This document shows positions 17,430-26,550 of a stretch of DNA of 64,000 nucleotides, one piece after another. The stretch comes from Shewanella marina JCM 15074. GTDB taxonomy: Bacteria; Pseudomonadota; Gammaproteobacteria; Enterobacterales; Shewanellaceae. The stretch covers positions 1-64,000 of the forward strand of contig NZ_BALM01000025.1 in the NCBI RefSeq assembly GCF_000614975.1. Reading direction: 5' to 3'. Made by a program: the position numbers and the translations under genes. How positions within the stretch are numbered: the stretch's first letter is position 1; each line of letters opens with the position of its first letter. The notes under the pieces are model-generated. The model saw only the letters and a list, made by a program, of their open reading frames with translations. It did not search any database and had not been told where the DNA came from.

Positions 17430-17500
17430 GATATTGCTCTATAAAACTATGCCGACTATAGTAAATAAAGTCGTTATTAGGCAGTTTTAGAGGAAGTATC

Positions 17501-18922
17501 TTGTCTAGATTAAATAGTATTAGTAAGGCATTAGGTTTATTGGCATGTGCCACTATTTCACATACGGTATCAGCTCATGGGTGGGTCGAGTTTCCGGCGG
17601 CAAGGCAAGTCATTTGTTATGATGACGGCGGTTATTGGTCTGTTGATGGTCAAGATATTCCCAACTCTGCATGTAAAGCTGCATTTGATATGTCGGGTAC
17701 TTATCCCTTTATTCAAAAGAATGAATTTGCTGCGTTAACTAAAGACTACAACAACATGGATGCGGTCAAGCGCCAAGTGCCTGATGGTCAATTATGTTCA
17801 GCAGGTAATCAGCCTAAAGCAGGTATGAGCATTGCCTCACCTGAGTGGCAAAAAACTAAGATTAAGCTAGATCAAAACGATCAAATTGAGATGGTGTTTC
17901 ATGCGACTGCGCCACACAATCCGTCATTTTGGCAGTTCTATATTACTAAGCCTGATTATGATCATAGCCAACCGTTAACCTGGGATGATCTTGAGCTCGT
18001 TGATACCGCTGGTAATGTGCCTGTGGATAGTGATCGTAAGTACCGCATTAAAGTCAGTTTGCCAAATGATCGCAGCGGCGATGCGATTTTATACACCCGC
18101 TGGCAGCGTGATGATGCCGCAGGTGAAGGTTTCTATAACTGTAGTGATATAAGTTTTAGCTACGACGGTGAAAGTGGTGGTGGCGATGGTGGTGAAACGC
18201 CAGATCCAGATAAGCCATACCTAAATGCTTTGGGCTACTATATTCCAGTGGGCTATCCAACCCCAGATGAAGGGGACTATGTCAGCTTACGCGGCTTTAA
18301 CGAACAAGGTGACGAAGTACTCGAAGAGCGAGTATTGATCACTGCAGATAATCGTTATAGCTGGCAAGAGCAATTAGCATTGCAAGTATCAGATAAGCAT
18401 AAGCCAGATTGGTTTATCGGTATCTGGCATGCCGAAATGTCGCACTATATGTATGATCGTAATAATCTACACGCAAACCAAGTATTGACTAAGCAAGCCA
18501 ATGCGTCATTTGTGTTATCTATCATTGAAGCGGAAGTGCCACCGGTAGAGCCGCCAGTAGAACCACCGATTGAGCCAGAGTTACCACAAGGTAGTTGGGA
18601 TAAGAATGCCACTTATATAGAAGGCAATATTGTCACTCATCAAGACAAGAACTGGCGTGCTCATTGGTGGACCAAAGGTGATGAGCCGGGCACAACAGGT
18701 GAGTGGGGCGTATGGCGTGAAGTAGCGGGTACGGTTGATCCTGAATTGCCTGAACCCGAATTACCAGAGCCGCCAACAGGGCAAACGTGGAATGCAACTG
18801 CTGAATACACTGAGAATGACGTAGTGACTCACAATAACCAAACGTGGCGAGCGCATTGGTGGACTAAAGGTGATGAACCCGGTATCACAGGTGAATGGGG
18901 CGTTTGGCGCTTAGCAAACTAA
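17501..18922 (+). CDS. Secreted AA10 lytic polysaccharide monooxygenase with two chitin-binding modules
   Basis: The start is TTG at 17501, preceded by GAGGAAG. The signal peptide ends ...TVSA, leaving the mature N-terminal histidine of HGWVEFPAARQ, the first copper ligand (histidine brace). The second ligand is probably the His in ATAPHNPSFWQFYI. The AA10 domain ends near residue 220. After a Gly/Asp/Pro linker come a middle domain of about 110 residues and two CBM5/12 modules separated by Pro/Glu-rich linkers; each contains WRAHWWTKGDEPG and WGVWR. The enzyme should oxidatively cleave chitin outside the cell. It is monocistronic. Confidence 0.9.
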   Translation: MSRLNSISKALGLLACATISHTVSAHGWVEFPAARQVICYDDGGYWSVDGQDIPNSACKAAFDMSGTYPFIQKNEFAALTKDYNNMDAVKRQVPDGQLCSAGNQPKAGMSIASPEWQKTKIKLDQNDQIEMVFHATAPHNPSFWQFYITKPDYDHSQPLTWDDLELVDTAGNVPVDSDRKYRIKVSLPNDRSGDAILYTRWQRDDAAGEGFYNCSDISFSYDGESGGGDGGETPDPDKPYLNALGYYIPVGYPTPDEGDYVSLRGFNEQGDEVLEERVLITADNRYSWQEQLALQVSDKHKPDWFIGIWHAEMSHYMYDRNNLHANQVLTKQANASFVLSIIEAEVPPVEPPVEPPIEPELPQGSWDKNATYIEGNIVTHQDKNWRAHWWTKGDEPGTTGEWGVWREVAGTVDPELPEPELPEPPTGQTWNATAEYTENDVVTHNNQTWRAHWWTKGDEPGITGEWGVWRLAN

Positions 18923-18954
18923 TGTTATTTACCAAGTAAGTATTAAAATAACTC

Positions 18955-18988
18955 AAGGCCACTGTTACTTACAGTGGCCTTTTTTTTA
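18955..18988 (+). terminator. Terminator of the LPMO gene
   Basis: The stem AAGGCCACTGT/ACAGTGGCCTT has a five-base loop and is followed by an eight-base T run. Confidence 0.9.
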
Positions 18989-19597
18989 TGTCCCACCTTT
19001 ATGTTGTTTAATTGTTCAATTTGTACCTGAGTTGTATCTAGCTTGTAAGCTGGTAATTGATAATGACAAGTAGGTCAATATAAAAAACTGTATCAAAATG
19101 TCCTTATTTAATTTTTTATATGCATTTTGTTGTCGTAATCACGGACTACAATCTTTTTAGTCGTTATCATAAACGCCTATTTACGGGCTTTATTGCTTGT
19201 TAATAGCGATGAATGACAATGAGACTCATCTGTAATTCGTTGTAAAATGTGTCAAAATGTACCAATACAATATAGACATATTGTCCTTATCTGTTTTTAT
19301 GTGATTTAACAGAGGTTTTTGTTGTTTTTTGTGATTTAAATAGCTAATTAAACTGTTTATTATTTAAATTGCAGTGAATTTGAAAAAACTAATATCAAAT
19401 TTGATCTGGATCACATAAGGCTATTTGTTATTTGAAGTCATTTTTAAGATACTCGCGCCGTTTTATGGCTAGTTTAGCTGTAATGTCGTGTGAATTGAGT
19501 TGATTGTGCTGGGAAGTAGAGAGCTTGGCATGATTATGTTGGTAGGTAGGAGTACTGGCAGCTCAATAAAGATTTTAAACTTGAGGGTTATCGGATA
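18989..19597 (+). promoter_or_regulatory. Upstream region of the formate dehydrogenase operon
   Basis: This 600-base non-coding region is AT-rich, with a CRP/FNR-like site at 19400-19415. A GAGGG Shine-Dalgarno sits near 19583, ahead of the fdhG ATG. I see no RNA gene or ORF. Confidence 0.5.
19400..19415. promoter_or_regulatory. CRP/FNR-like site upstream of fdhG
   Basis: TTTGA-TCTGGA-TCACA matches the CRP consensus at all but one position. The overlapping TTGAT-CTGG-ATCAC matches FNR at nine of ten. It fits the expected anaerobic control of formate dehydrogenase, but which regulator binds cannot be decided by eye. Confidence 0.55.
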
Positions 19598-22500
19598 ATG
19601 AATAGACGACAGTTTTTTAAACTGTGCGCAGGTGGGGTTGCGACCTCGGCAATTGCAGGACTAGGTTTAATGCCTACTCTTGCTTTTGCTGCGCCTCGTG
19701 AATTCAAACTAATACGAGCAAAAGAGACTCGTAACAACTGCTGTTATTGTTCAGTAGGTTGTGGTTTGTTGATGTACAGCCGTGGTGATGTGAGCAAGAA
19801 TGTTGAGCCATCACTATTTCATATCGAAGGGGATGCAGATCATCCAGTCAGCCGTGGCGCATTATGTCCAAAGGGTGCTGGTCTACTTGATTTTGTAAAC
19901 AGCCCTAACCGCCTACAGTATCCTGAATACCGCGCACCTGGTGCTGCAACTTGGCAGCGTATCAGCTGGCAAGAAGCCTTTACCCGTATTGCTCGTCTAA
20001 TGAAAGACGACCGTGATCAAAACATGATCAAGACCAACGCTGCAGGTACTCCTGTTAACCGTTGGATGACAACGGGTATGCTAACTGCATCTGCACAAAG
20101 TAACGAAGCTGGTTTCTTAACGCAAAAATTCGCTCGTGGTCTAGGCTTAGTTGCCGTAGATACACAAGCTCGTATTTGACACGCACCAACGGTAGCAAGT
20201 CTTGCTCCAACATTTGGTCGCGGCGCGATGACAAACCACTGGATCGACATTAAAAATGCCGATGTAGTTGTAGTAATGGGCGGTAACGCAGCAGAAAACC
20301 ATCCGGTTGGTTTTAGCTGGGTAACAGAAGCCATGCAACATAATAACGCTAAGCTTGTGGTGGTTGACCCTCGCTTTAACCGCAGTGCTGCTGTAGCTGA
20401 TTATTATGCGAACCTACGTTCAGGTTCTGATATTGCATTCTTCCTTGGTCTAATTCGTTATTTAATCGATACCAACCAAGTTAACTATGACTATGTTAAA
20501 ACCTTCACTAACGCGAGCTTTATCGTGCGTGAAGATTATGGTTACGAAGACGGTTTATTTACCGGCTACGATCCTAAAACAGGTAGTTATGACAAAGAGT
20601 CATGGTTCTATGAGCTTGATGACCAAGGCTATGCCATGGTTGATGAAAGCCTAGAACACCCTCGTTGTGTATGGAACTTATTAAAGCAACATGTTGATCG
20701 TTATACCATCGACAAAGTTGTCAATATTACCGGTACTCCTAAAGCTCAATATGAGCAGGTTTGTCAGGTGATTGGTGCCACTCATGCAAATAATAAAGTC
20801 GCAACTTTCTTGTATGCATTAGGTTGGACTCAACATACCAAGGGCGCACAAAACATTCGCTCTATGGCAATGGTACAGTTAATTCTGGGTAACATGGGTA
20901 TGCTAGGTGGCGGTGTTAACGCGCTACGTGGTCACTCAAATATTCAAGGTATTACCGATATGGGTCTGCTATGTCAGAACCTACCTGGTTACTTGAAGTT
21001 ACCAAGTGATAAAGATGTAGATTTACAAGCGCACTTTGAACATCACGCGCCTAAACCACTACGTCCTGGTCAAACTAACTACTGGCAAAATTACCCTAAA
21101 TTCTTCGTTTCATTAATGAAGTCTTTCTGGGGTGAAGCTGCAACACCAGAAAATAACTTCGGTTATGAATGGATGCCAAAGTGGGACATGCAATACGACG
21201 TACTACGTTACTTTGAGATGATGAAGCAAGGTAAGGTCAATGGTTATATTGTGCAGGGCTTTAACGTCCTAAGCTCACTACCAAATAAAGCAAAAATTAA
21301 TGAAGCATTAGCTAAGCTGAAGTTCCTTGTTGTGGTTGATCCATTAGCGGTTGAAACAGCAACTTTCTGGCGTAACAAGAAGCTATTTAACGAAGTTGAT
21401 ACTGCTAACATCATGACTGAAGTGTTCCGTCTACCTACCGGCTGTTTTGCCGAAGAAGAAGGTACGATTGTGAACTCGGGTCGTTGGATGCAGTGGCACT
21501 GGAAGGGCGCAAATTCACCAAAAGAAGCTAAGGCTGATGGCGAAATTTGGGCAGGTATCCTTGCTGAACTTAAGCGTTTATATGCTGAAGAAGGTGGTGC
21601 ACTACCAGAAGCAGTTGCTGCGTTAGATTGGCAATACGTTAACCCTGCTAACCCAACTGCAGAAGAAGTGGCTAAGCAGCTAAACGGTCAAGATGTGGCT
21701 ACAGGTCGTCAGTTAAGCAGCTTTGGTGAGCTAAAAGCAGACGGTAGTACCGCTTGTGGTTGCTGGATTTACACCGGTAGCTGGACAGAGCAAGGCAACA
21801 TGATGGCACGTCGTGATAACGCTGATCCATCAGGTAAAGGTATTACGCCAGGTTGGTCATTCGCATGGCCTGCAAACCGCCGTATCCTTTATAACCGCGC
21901 CTCTGCTGACGTAAATGGTAATCCATGGGATAAAGACCGCACCTTAATGGAGTGGACTGACGGTAAGTGGACCGGTATTGACGTACCTGACTTCAATAGC
22001 AAGCTTGATCCACAAGCGAGTGCTAAAACTGGTTTCTTAATGCAACCAGAAGGTCATGCACGTTTATTTGCTAACCGCTTAATGGCTGAGGGTCCATTCC
22101 CTGAGCATTATGAGCCAATGGAAAGCCCAATCGGCACCAACCCTATGCACCCAGAGGTGATTACTAACCCTGCGGTACGTATTTTTGCTGACGATAAAGC
22201 GCAATTAGGTGATTTTGAAGATTTCCCATATGTGGGTACGAGCTATCACTTAACTGAGCACTTTAACAACTGGACGACTCACTCGCGCTTAAATGCGATT
22301 GCACAGCCACAACACTTTATCGAAATGGATGAAGTGCTAGCGAAGCAGAAAGGCATCGCTAATGGTGACTGGGTTAAGGTGAGCTCTAAGCGTAACTATA
22401 TTGTGACTAAAGCTTTAGTGACCAAGCGTCTGCAACCATATGTTGTAAATGGTAAAACGTTGCATACGATTGGTATTCCGCTACACGCTAACTATGAAGG

Positions 22501-22618
22501 CCTAACTCGCGAAGCGTATGAAATTAACTCGCTAACCCCATATGTGGGCGATGCGAATACGCAAACTCCTGAGTACAAAGCATTCTTGGTTAACATCGAA
22601 AAGGCGGAGGCAATCTAA
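19598..22618 (+). CDS. fdnG: Formate dehydrogenase-N-type catalytic subunit, selenocysteine-containing
   Basis: Read through the in-frame TGA at 20177-20179, this is a 1006-residue molybdopterin enzyme; codon 194 is selenocysteine, close to Sec196 of E. coli FdnG. It has a twin-arginine signal (NRRQFFK), a 4Fe-4S motif (CCYCSVGCG, residues 48-56, and a later CPKG), and then the diagnostic HAPTVASLAPTFGRGAMTNHW directly after the UGA. The downstream molybdopterin-binding and C-terminal domains are intact. It oxidises formate to CO2 in the periplasm and passes electrons to the FdhB and FdhC subunits encoded next. Annotation software that ignores recoding will split it at the TGA. Confidence 0.96.
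20177..20220 (+). promoter_or_regulatory. UGA selenocysteine codon and bacterial SECIS element
   Basis: The TGA at 20177-20179 is followed 11 bases later by the hairpin GG-U-AGCA-AGUCU-UGCU-CC (20191-20208). It has a bulged U and a GU in the apical loop, matching the known fdhF/fdnG SECIS features bound by SelB. A lower stem, ACCAA/TTGGT (20185-20189 with 20214-20218), extends it. Confidence 0.92.
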
Positions 22619-22621
22619 GTT

Positions 22622-23500
22622 ATGTCTGCAAGAGATATTATTTTACGCTCAGGTACCTCTGAGCTAACGCCGCCAGCTCAAGCGCGTCATGCGGTAGATA
22701 AGGTAGCAAAATTATTTGATGCGACTTTATGTACAGGCTGTAAAGGTTGTCAGGTGGCATGTAGTGAGTGGAACGATCTACGTGCTGAAGTAGGAACCTT
22801 CCAAGGTAGCTACCAAAACCCGATGGATCTTTCATCTGAATGTTGGACGCTAATGCAGTTCCATGAAGTGATGGATGATAACAAGTTCCATTGGAACTTC
22901 ACTCACACTGCATGTATGCATTGTGATGAGCCATCATGCTTAATGGCATGTTCAACTGAAGGTGCAATTTTCCAGCGTGCTGACGGTACTGTGGATTTTG
23001 ATGCAGACAAATGCATCGGTTGTGGTTATTGCACCACAGCATGTCCATTTAGTGTGCCTAAGCTATCGCCAAAAGATCATAAAGCTTACAAGTGCACTAT
23101 GTGTAGCGATCGTTTAGCGGCAGGTTTGGAACCGTCATGCGTGAAAACATGTGTGACTGGGGCACTGAAGTTTGGTACCCGAGAAGATATGCTATTTTTG
23201 GCCGAGCAACGTGTGGCGCAGCTACATGCTAACGGTAAAACCAAAGCAGGTATCTATAACCCAGCAGGTGTTGGTGGTACAGGCATGATCATGATCTTTG
23301 AAGATATCACTAATCCAGAAGCTTATGGTATGCCAAAAGATCCAGTTGTGAGTAAACCAAATACCCTGAAACAGGATTGGTTAAAGCCACTGGGTACTGC
23401 GGGTATTATCGGTATGGCCGGTTTAGCACTGGTACATCGTATTGCTGTCGGTCGTAACCGTGTGCAAGAAGATGAACAAAACAATGGCAGCGAGGAGTAA
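22622..23500 (+). CDS. fdnH: Formate dehydrogenase iron-sulfur (beta) subunit
   Basis: The 292-residue protein carries four 4Fe-4S cysteine clusters: CTGCKGCQVAC, CMHCDEPSCLMAC, CIGCGYCTTACPF and CTMCSDRLAAGLEPSCVKTC. One C-terminal membrane helix (LGTAGIIGMAGLALVHRIAVG) anchors it in the periplasm-facing complex. It relays electrons from FdnG to the cytochrome b subunit. It begins four bases after the fdnG stop, with GGAGG about 13 bases upstream, so translation is probably coupled. Confidence 0.95.
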   Translation: MSARDIILRSGTSELTPPAQARHAVDKVAKLFDATLCTGCKGCQVACSEWNDLRAEVGTFQGSYQNPMDLSSECWTLMQFHEVMDDNKFHWNFTHTACMHCDEPSCLMACSTEGAIFQRADGTVDFDADKCIGCGYCTTACPFSVPKLSPKDHKAYKCTMCSDRLAAGLEPSCVKTCVTGALKFGTREDMLFLAEQRVAQLHANGKTKAGIYNPAGVGGTGMIMIFEDITNPEAYGMPKDPVVSKPNTLKQDWLKPLGTAGIIGMAGLALVHRIAVGRNRVQEDEQNNGSEE

Positions 23501-23506
23501 TTGATT

Positions 23507-24136
23507 ATGCAAAAGTCATCAATGATTGTGCGTCATCGTTTATTCGATCGCCTATGTCACTGGTTTATTGTGGTAACGGCTTTCTTCACTATTTTGTCTG
23601 GTTTCTCGTTCCTATATCCATCATTTCAGTGGATGGGGGCGGTACTTGGCTCACCACAGCTTGCACGTGTTTTACACCCATTTACAGGTGTCTTAATGTG
23701 CTTCACTTGGATGTTATTGCTAATTCGTTATTACAAGCATAACAAGTTCCAGAAGCAAGATGCGGCGTGGATGGCTCACATGAAAGATGTGATGCTAGAC
23801 AACGAAGATAAAATTCCGCCTGCAGGTCACTATAACGCAGGTCAAAAAATGCTATTTCGCATGTTTATTTTGACCTCAGTAGTACTGACTGTGACAGGTT
23901 TCATTATGTGGCAGCCTTATTTCGCGCCACACTTTAGCCCTGAAGTTGTGCAATGGGCGATCTTCTTCCATGCACTATGTGCCATCGTTTTATTACTGGG
24001 CTTAATCGTTCACGTATGGATGGCAACTTGGATTGAAGGTTCTATTGCCGGCATGTTGTATGGCAAGGTGTCACGTGCTTGGGTACGTAAACATCATCCA
24101 TTAATGCTAGACGAATCAGAGCAGGAAAAACATTAA
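23507..24136 (+). CDS. fdnI: Formate dehydrogenase cytochrome b556 (gamma) subunit
   Basis: This 209-residue protein has four membrane helices. Histidines in VRHRLFDRLCHWF, VLHPFTG, FFHALCAIVLL and IVHVWMATWIEGS are candidate heme-b ligands, as in FdnI. It passes electrons to the quinone pool. The ATG at 23507 is preferred to the TTG at 23501 because GAGGAG lies nine bases before it. It is in operon with fdnGH. Confidence 0.93.
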   Translation: MQKSSMIVRHRLFDRLCHWFIVVTAFFTILSGFSFLYPSFQWMGAVLGSPQLARVLHPFTGVLMCFTWMLLLIRYYKHNKFQKQDAAWMAHMKDVMLDNEDKIPPAGHYNAGQKMLFRMFILTSVVLTVTGFIMWQPYFAPHFSPEVVQWAIFFHALCAIVLLLGLIVHVWMATWIEGSIAGMLYGKVSRAWVRKHHPLMLDESEQEKH

Positions 24137-24138
24137 TT

Positions 24139-24981
24139 ATGACTCAAGCAATACTCGAAGCTGATCAAATTCCAACACAGAATTTGGCGATTATCCCGAT
24201 TTTAGCACCTGCACCGATTGCGGTTTATCAAAAGCGCGCTGAGCGATTAGCAAAGCTTGCGATTGATTCACCTATGGTCGATTACTTAACGCTGTTAGAG
24301 CAGTTAGTTAATATGCAGGTAAGCCTTGCAAAAAATGCAGATTTTGGTGCGATGCCAAGTTTTGTATCAGGCCAAGAGATGCCATTTTCAATTGAGCATT
24401 GTGGTGATAATCAATATTGGCAAGTGCTATTGCTTGAGCTTATTAGTGGGTTATTGCCAGTAGTATCAGAGCAAATTGCCGAGGTACTGCAAACGTTAGG
24501 ACAATTGGATCAAGCTATTTTAGCGGATTATGGCAATGCACTACGCCGCGGTGAATTTAGCCGAGTACCAGCTCAATATAGCCTATTTATTTGGGCGGCA
24601 ATGAGCGTGTATTGGTCGCATTGGGCGGCTAAGCCAATCCCTGAGCTTACGCATCAAGTGACTGATCACAAACAGCTATGTCCTGTTTGTGGTAGCCATC
24701 CTGTGGTGAGCATGATCAAAGATAAACCACGTACAGGTTTGCGTTATTTGCACTGTAGTTTGTGTGAAACCGAGTGGCATATGGTGCGGGCTGCCTGCAC
24801 AGTATGCGACAAGGACGACAAAATTTACCTATGGGCAGAGCAAGAAAAGCAAGCTAGCGTACGGATTGAAAGCTGCGATCACTGCCATGGCTATACCAAG
24901 ATGTTGTTTACTGATATTGACCCAAGCCTAGAGGCTGCAGTCGATGACTTAGCGACCATGTATTTGATCAAATATGGTTGA
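24139..24981 (+). CDS. fdhE: Formate dehydrogenase accessory protein FdhE
   Basis: The 280-residue cytosolic protein has the FdhE-type C-terminal metal-binding (rubredoxin-like) CxxC motifs: LCPVCGSHPV, LHCSLCETEW, ACTVCDKD and SCDHCHGYTK. FdhE is needed for maturation of formate dehydrogenases and binds iron and the catalytic subunit. It starts two bases after the fdnI stop and is the last gene before a terminator. Confidence 0.93.
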   Translation: MTQAILEADQIPTQNLAIIPILAPAPIAVYQKRAERLAKLAIDSPMVDYLTLLEQLVNMQVSLAKNADFGAMPSFVSGQEMPFSIEHCGDNQYWQVLLLELISGLLPVVSEQIAEVLQTLGQLDQAILADYGNALRRGEFSRVPAQYSLFIWAAMSVYWSHWAAKPIPELTHQVTDHKQLCPVCGSHPVVSMIKDKPRTGLRYLHCSLCETEWHMVRAACTVCDKDDKIYLWAEQEKQASVRIESCDHCHGYTKMLFTDIDPSLEAAVDDLATMYLIKYG

Positions 24982-25052
24982 GCAAGGGTTTACAGCAACA
25001 ACCGTGAATCCATTTGTATTAGCGCACGAGCAATAATCAAGATTGTTCAATA

Positions 25053-25081
25053 AGCAGACCACATTGGTGGTCTGCTTTTTT
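25053..25081 (+). terminator. Terminator of the fdn operon
   Basis: The stem AGCAGACCAC/GTGGTCTGCT has a four-base loop and a T run. It separates fdhE from selA. Confidence 0.9.
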
Positions 25082-25113
25082 TGTTATTTATAAGATAAGG
25101 AAATAAAAGACCC

Positions 25114-26550
25114 ATGACTCAAGTTATCAACAATCCACAGGCGTTATATCGGCACTTACCTGCGATGGATAGTTTACTGTTGATACCTCAAGTGATCGGC
25201 CTTAGCGATATTTATGGTAAAGCATGGGTCAAACAGCAGCTAACTGAGTTGCTCAATCAAGCCCGTAATATGATTGCCAGTCAAGCCAGCTTGCCAGTAT
25301 GGTGCCGAGATCCGCAAGCGATTGTGGCTAAGCTTGAGCAACAATTACAAGATAAAGATCGCCACAGTATGCAAGCCGTGATCAATTTAACTGGCACAGT
25401 TTTGCATACCAATTTAGGGCGTTCGCAAATGAGCCAAGCTGCAATTGATGCGGTAACTACTGTGATGCGAGAACCCATCCCATTAGAGTTTGATATGGGC
25501 TTAGGGCAACGCGGTCACCGCGATCAACATATTGGCGAGTTGATCCATGAACTTACCGGCGCCCAAGCTTGCTGTATTGTGAATAACAATGCCGCCGCAG
25601 TATTACTGATGTTAGCCGCTATTGCACCGGGTAAAGAGGTGATTGTTTCACGCGGAGAATTGGTGGAGATCGGCGGCGCTTTTCGCATTCCCGATATCAT
25701 GCGACAAGCGGGCTGTACTCTGGTCGAAGTCGGTTGCACCAATCGCACTCATTTAAGTGATTATGAGGCGGCCATTACCGATAACACCGCCGCTATTATG
25801 AAAGTTCATACCAGTAATTATCACATTAGTGGTTTTACGGCGGTGGTAGATGAATGCGAGTTAGCTTCGCTATGCCATGCGCAAGGGATTGCGCTACTTT
25901 CCGATTTAGGCAGCGGTGCTTTAACAGACTTATCTCAATTTGGTTTAACCAAAGAGCCGATGCCACAGCAAATGCTCAAAGATGGCGTTAATCTAGTCAG
26001 TTTTTCAGGTGATAAACTGCTCGGTGGACCGCAAGCCGGCTTAGTGGTGGGCGATAAAAAAATGATTGATAAACTGCAATCTCATCCACTTAAACGTGCA
26101 TTGCGCTGTGATAAAATGACCCTTGCTGCGTTAGAGGCCACGCTGCGTTTATACCGTCAACCAGAGCAATTACCGCAACAATTACCTATGTTAGCGAAAC
26201 TTGCCAAGCCAGTCTCAGAACTCACCAATATGGCGCAGCAACTCATCAGTCAATTACCTGTTTCCGCCTATTTTAGGATCAGTATTCAACCTTGTTTTAC
26301 CCAAGTGGGCAGTGGTTCGCAGCCCGATCAACTACTTGAATCAATCGCTCTCTGTATTAAAGCGGCTAACTCCAGCCAATTACTACAGTTAGATAAGACG
26401 CTCAAACAATTAACGAAACCGATTATCGGCCGTATTCATAGTGATCTGTTATGGTTAGATCTGCGAGGTTGCGACAATATTGATGAGCTACAGCAGTTAC
26501 TGCAACAAGGATTAAATCATAGCGTTAAGCAATTGGAGACACGCCTATGA
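25114..26550 (+). CDS. selA: L-seryl-tRNA(Sec) selenium transferase
   Basis: The 478-residue PLP enzyme converts seryl-tRNA(Sec) to selenocysteyl-tRNA(Sec) using selenophosphate. Diagnostic segments are NLTGTVLHTNLGRSQ, GQRGHRDQHIGELI, NNNAAAVLLMLAAIAPGKEV and the PLP lysine motif FSGDKLLGGPQAG (Lys301). Its length matches the family (E. coli SelA is 463). Its stop overlaps the selB start in an ATGA, so the two are translationally coupled. Confidence 0.96.
   Translation: MTQVINNPQALYRHLPAMDSLLLIPQVIGLSDIYGKAWVKQQLTELLNQARNMIASQASLPVWCRDPQAIVAKLEQQLQDKDRHSMQAVINLTGTVLHTNLGRSQMSQAAIDAVTTVMREPIPLEFDMGLGQRGHRDQHIGELIHELTGAQACCIVNNNAAAVLLMLAAIAPGKEVIVSRGELVEIGGAFRIPDIMRQAGCTLVEVGCTNRTHLSDYEAAITDNTAAIMKVHTSNYHISGFTAVVDECELASLCHAQGIALLSDLGSGALTDLSQFGLTKEPMPQQMLKDGVNLVSFSGDKLLGGPQAGLVVGDKKMIDKLQSHPLKRALRCDKMTLAALEATLRLYRQPEQLPQQLPMLAKLAKPVSELTNMAQQLISQLPVSAYFRISIQPCFTQVGSGSQPDQLLESIALCIKAANSSQLLQLDKTLKQLTKPIIGRIHSDLLWLDLRGCDNIDELQQLLQQGLNHSVKQLETRL

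Noticed and set aside
19598..20179. A separate 193-residue truncated oxidoreductase gene ending at TGA 20177
   Set aside because: The sequence after the TGA continues the FdnG pattern without a break and has a SECIS hairpin. The TGA is a selenocysteine codon, so this is the start of the 1006-residue fdnG.
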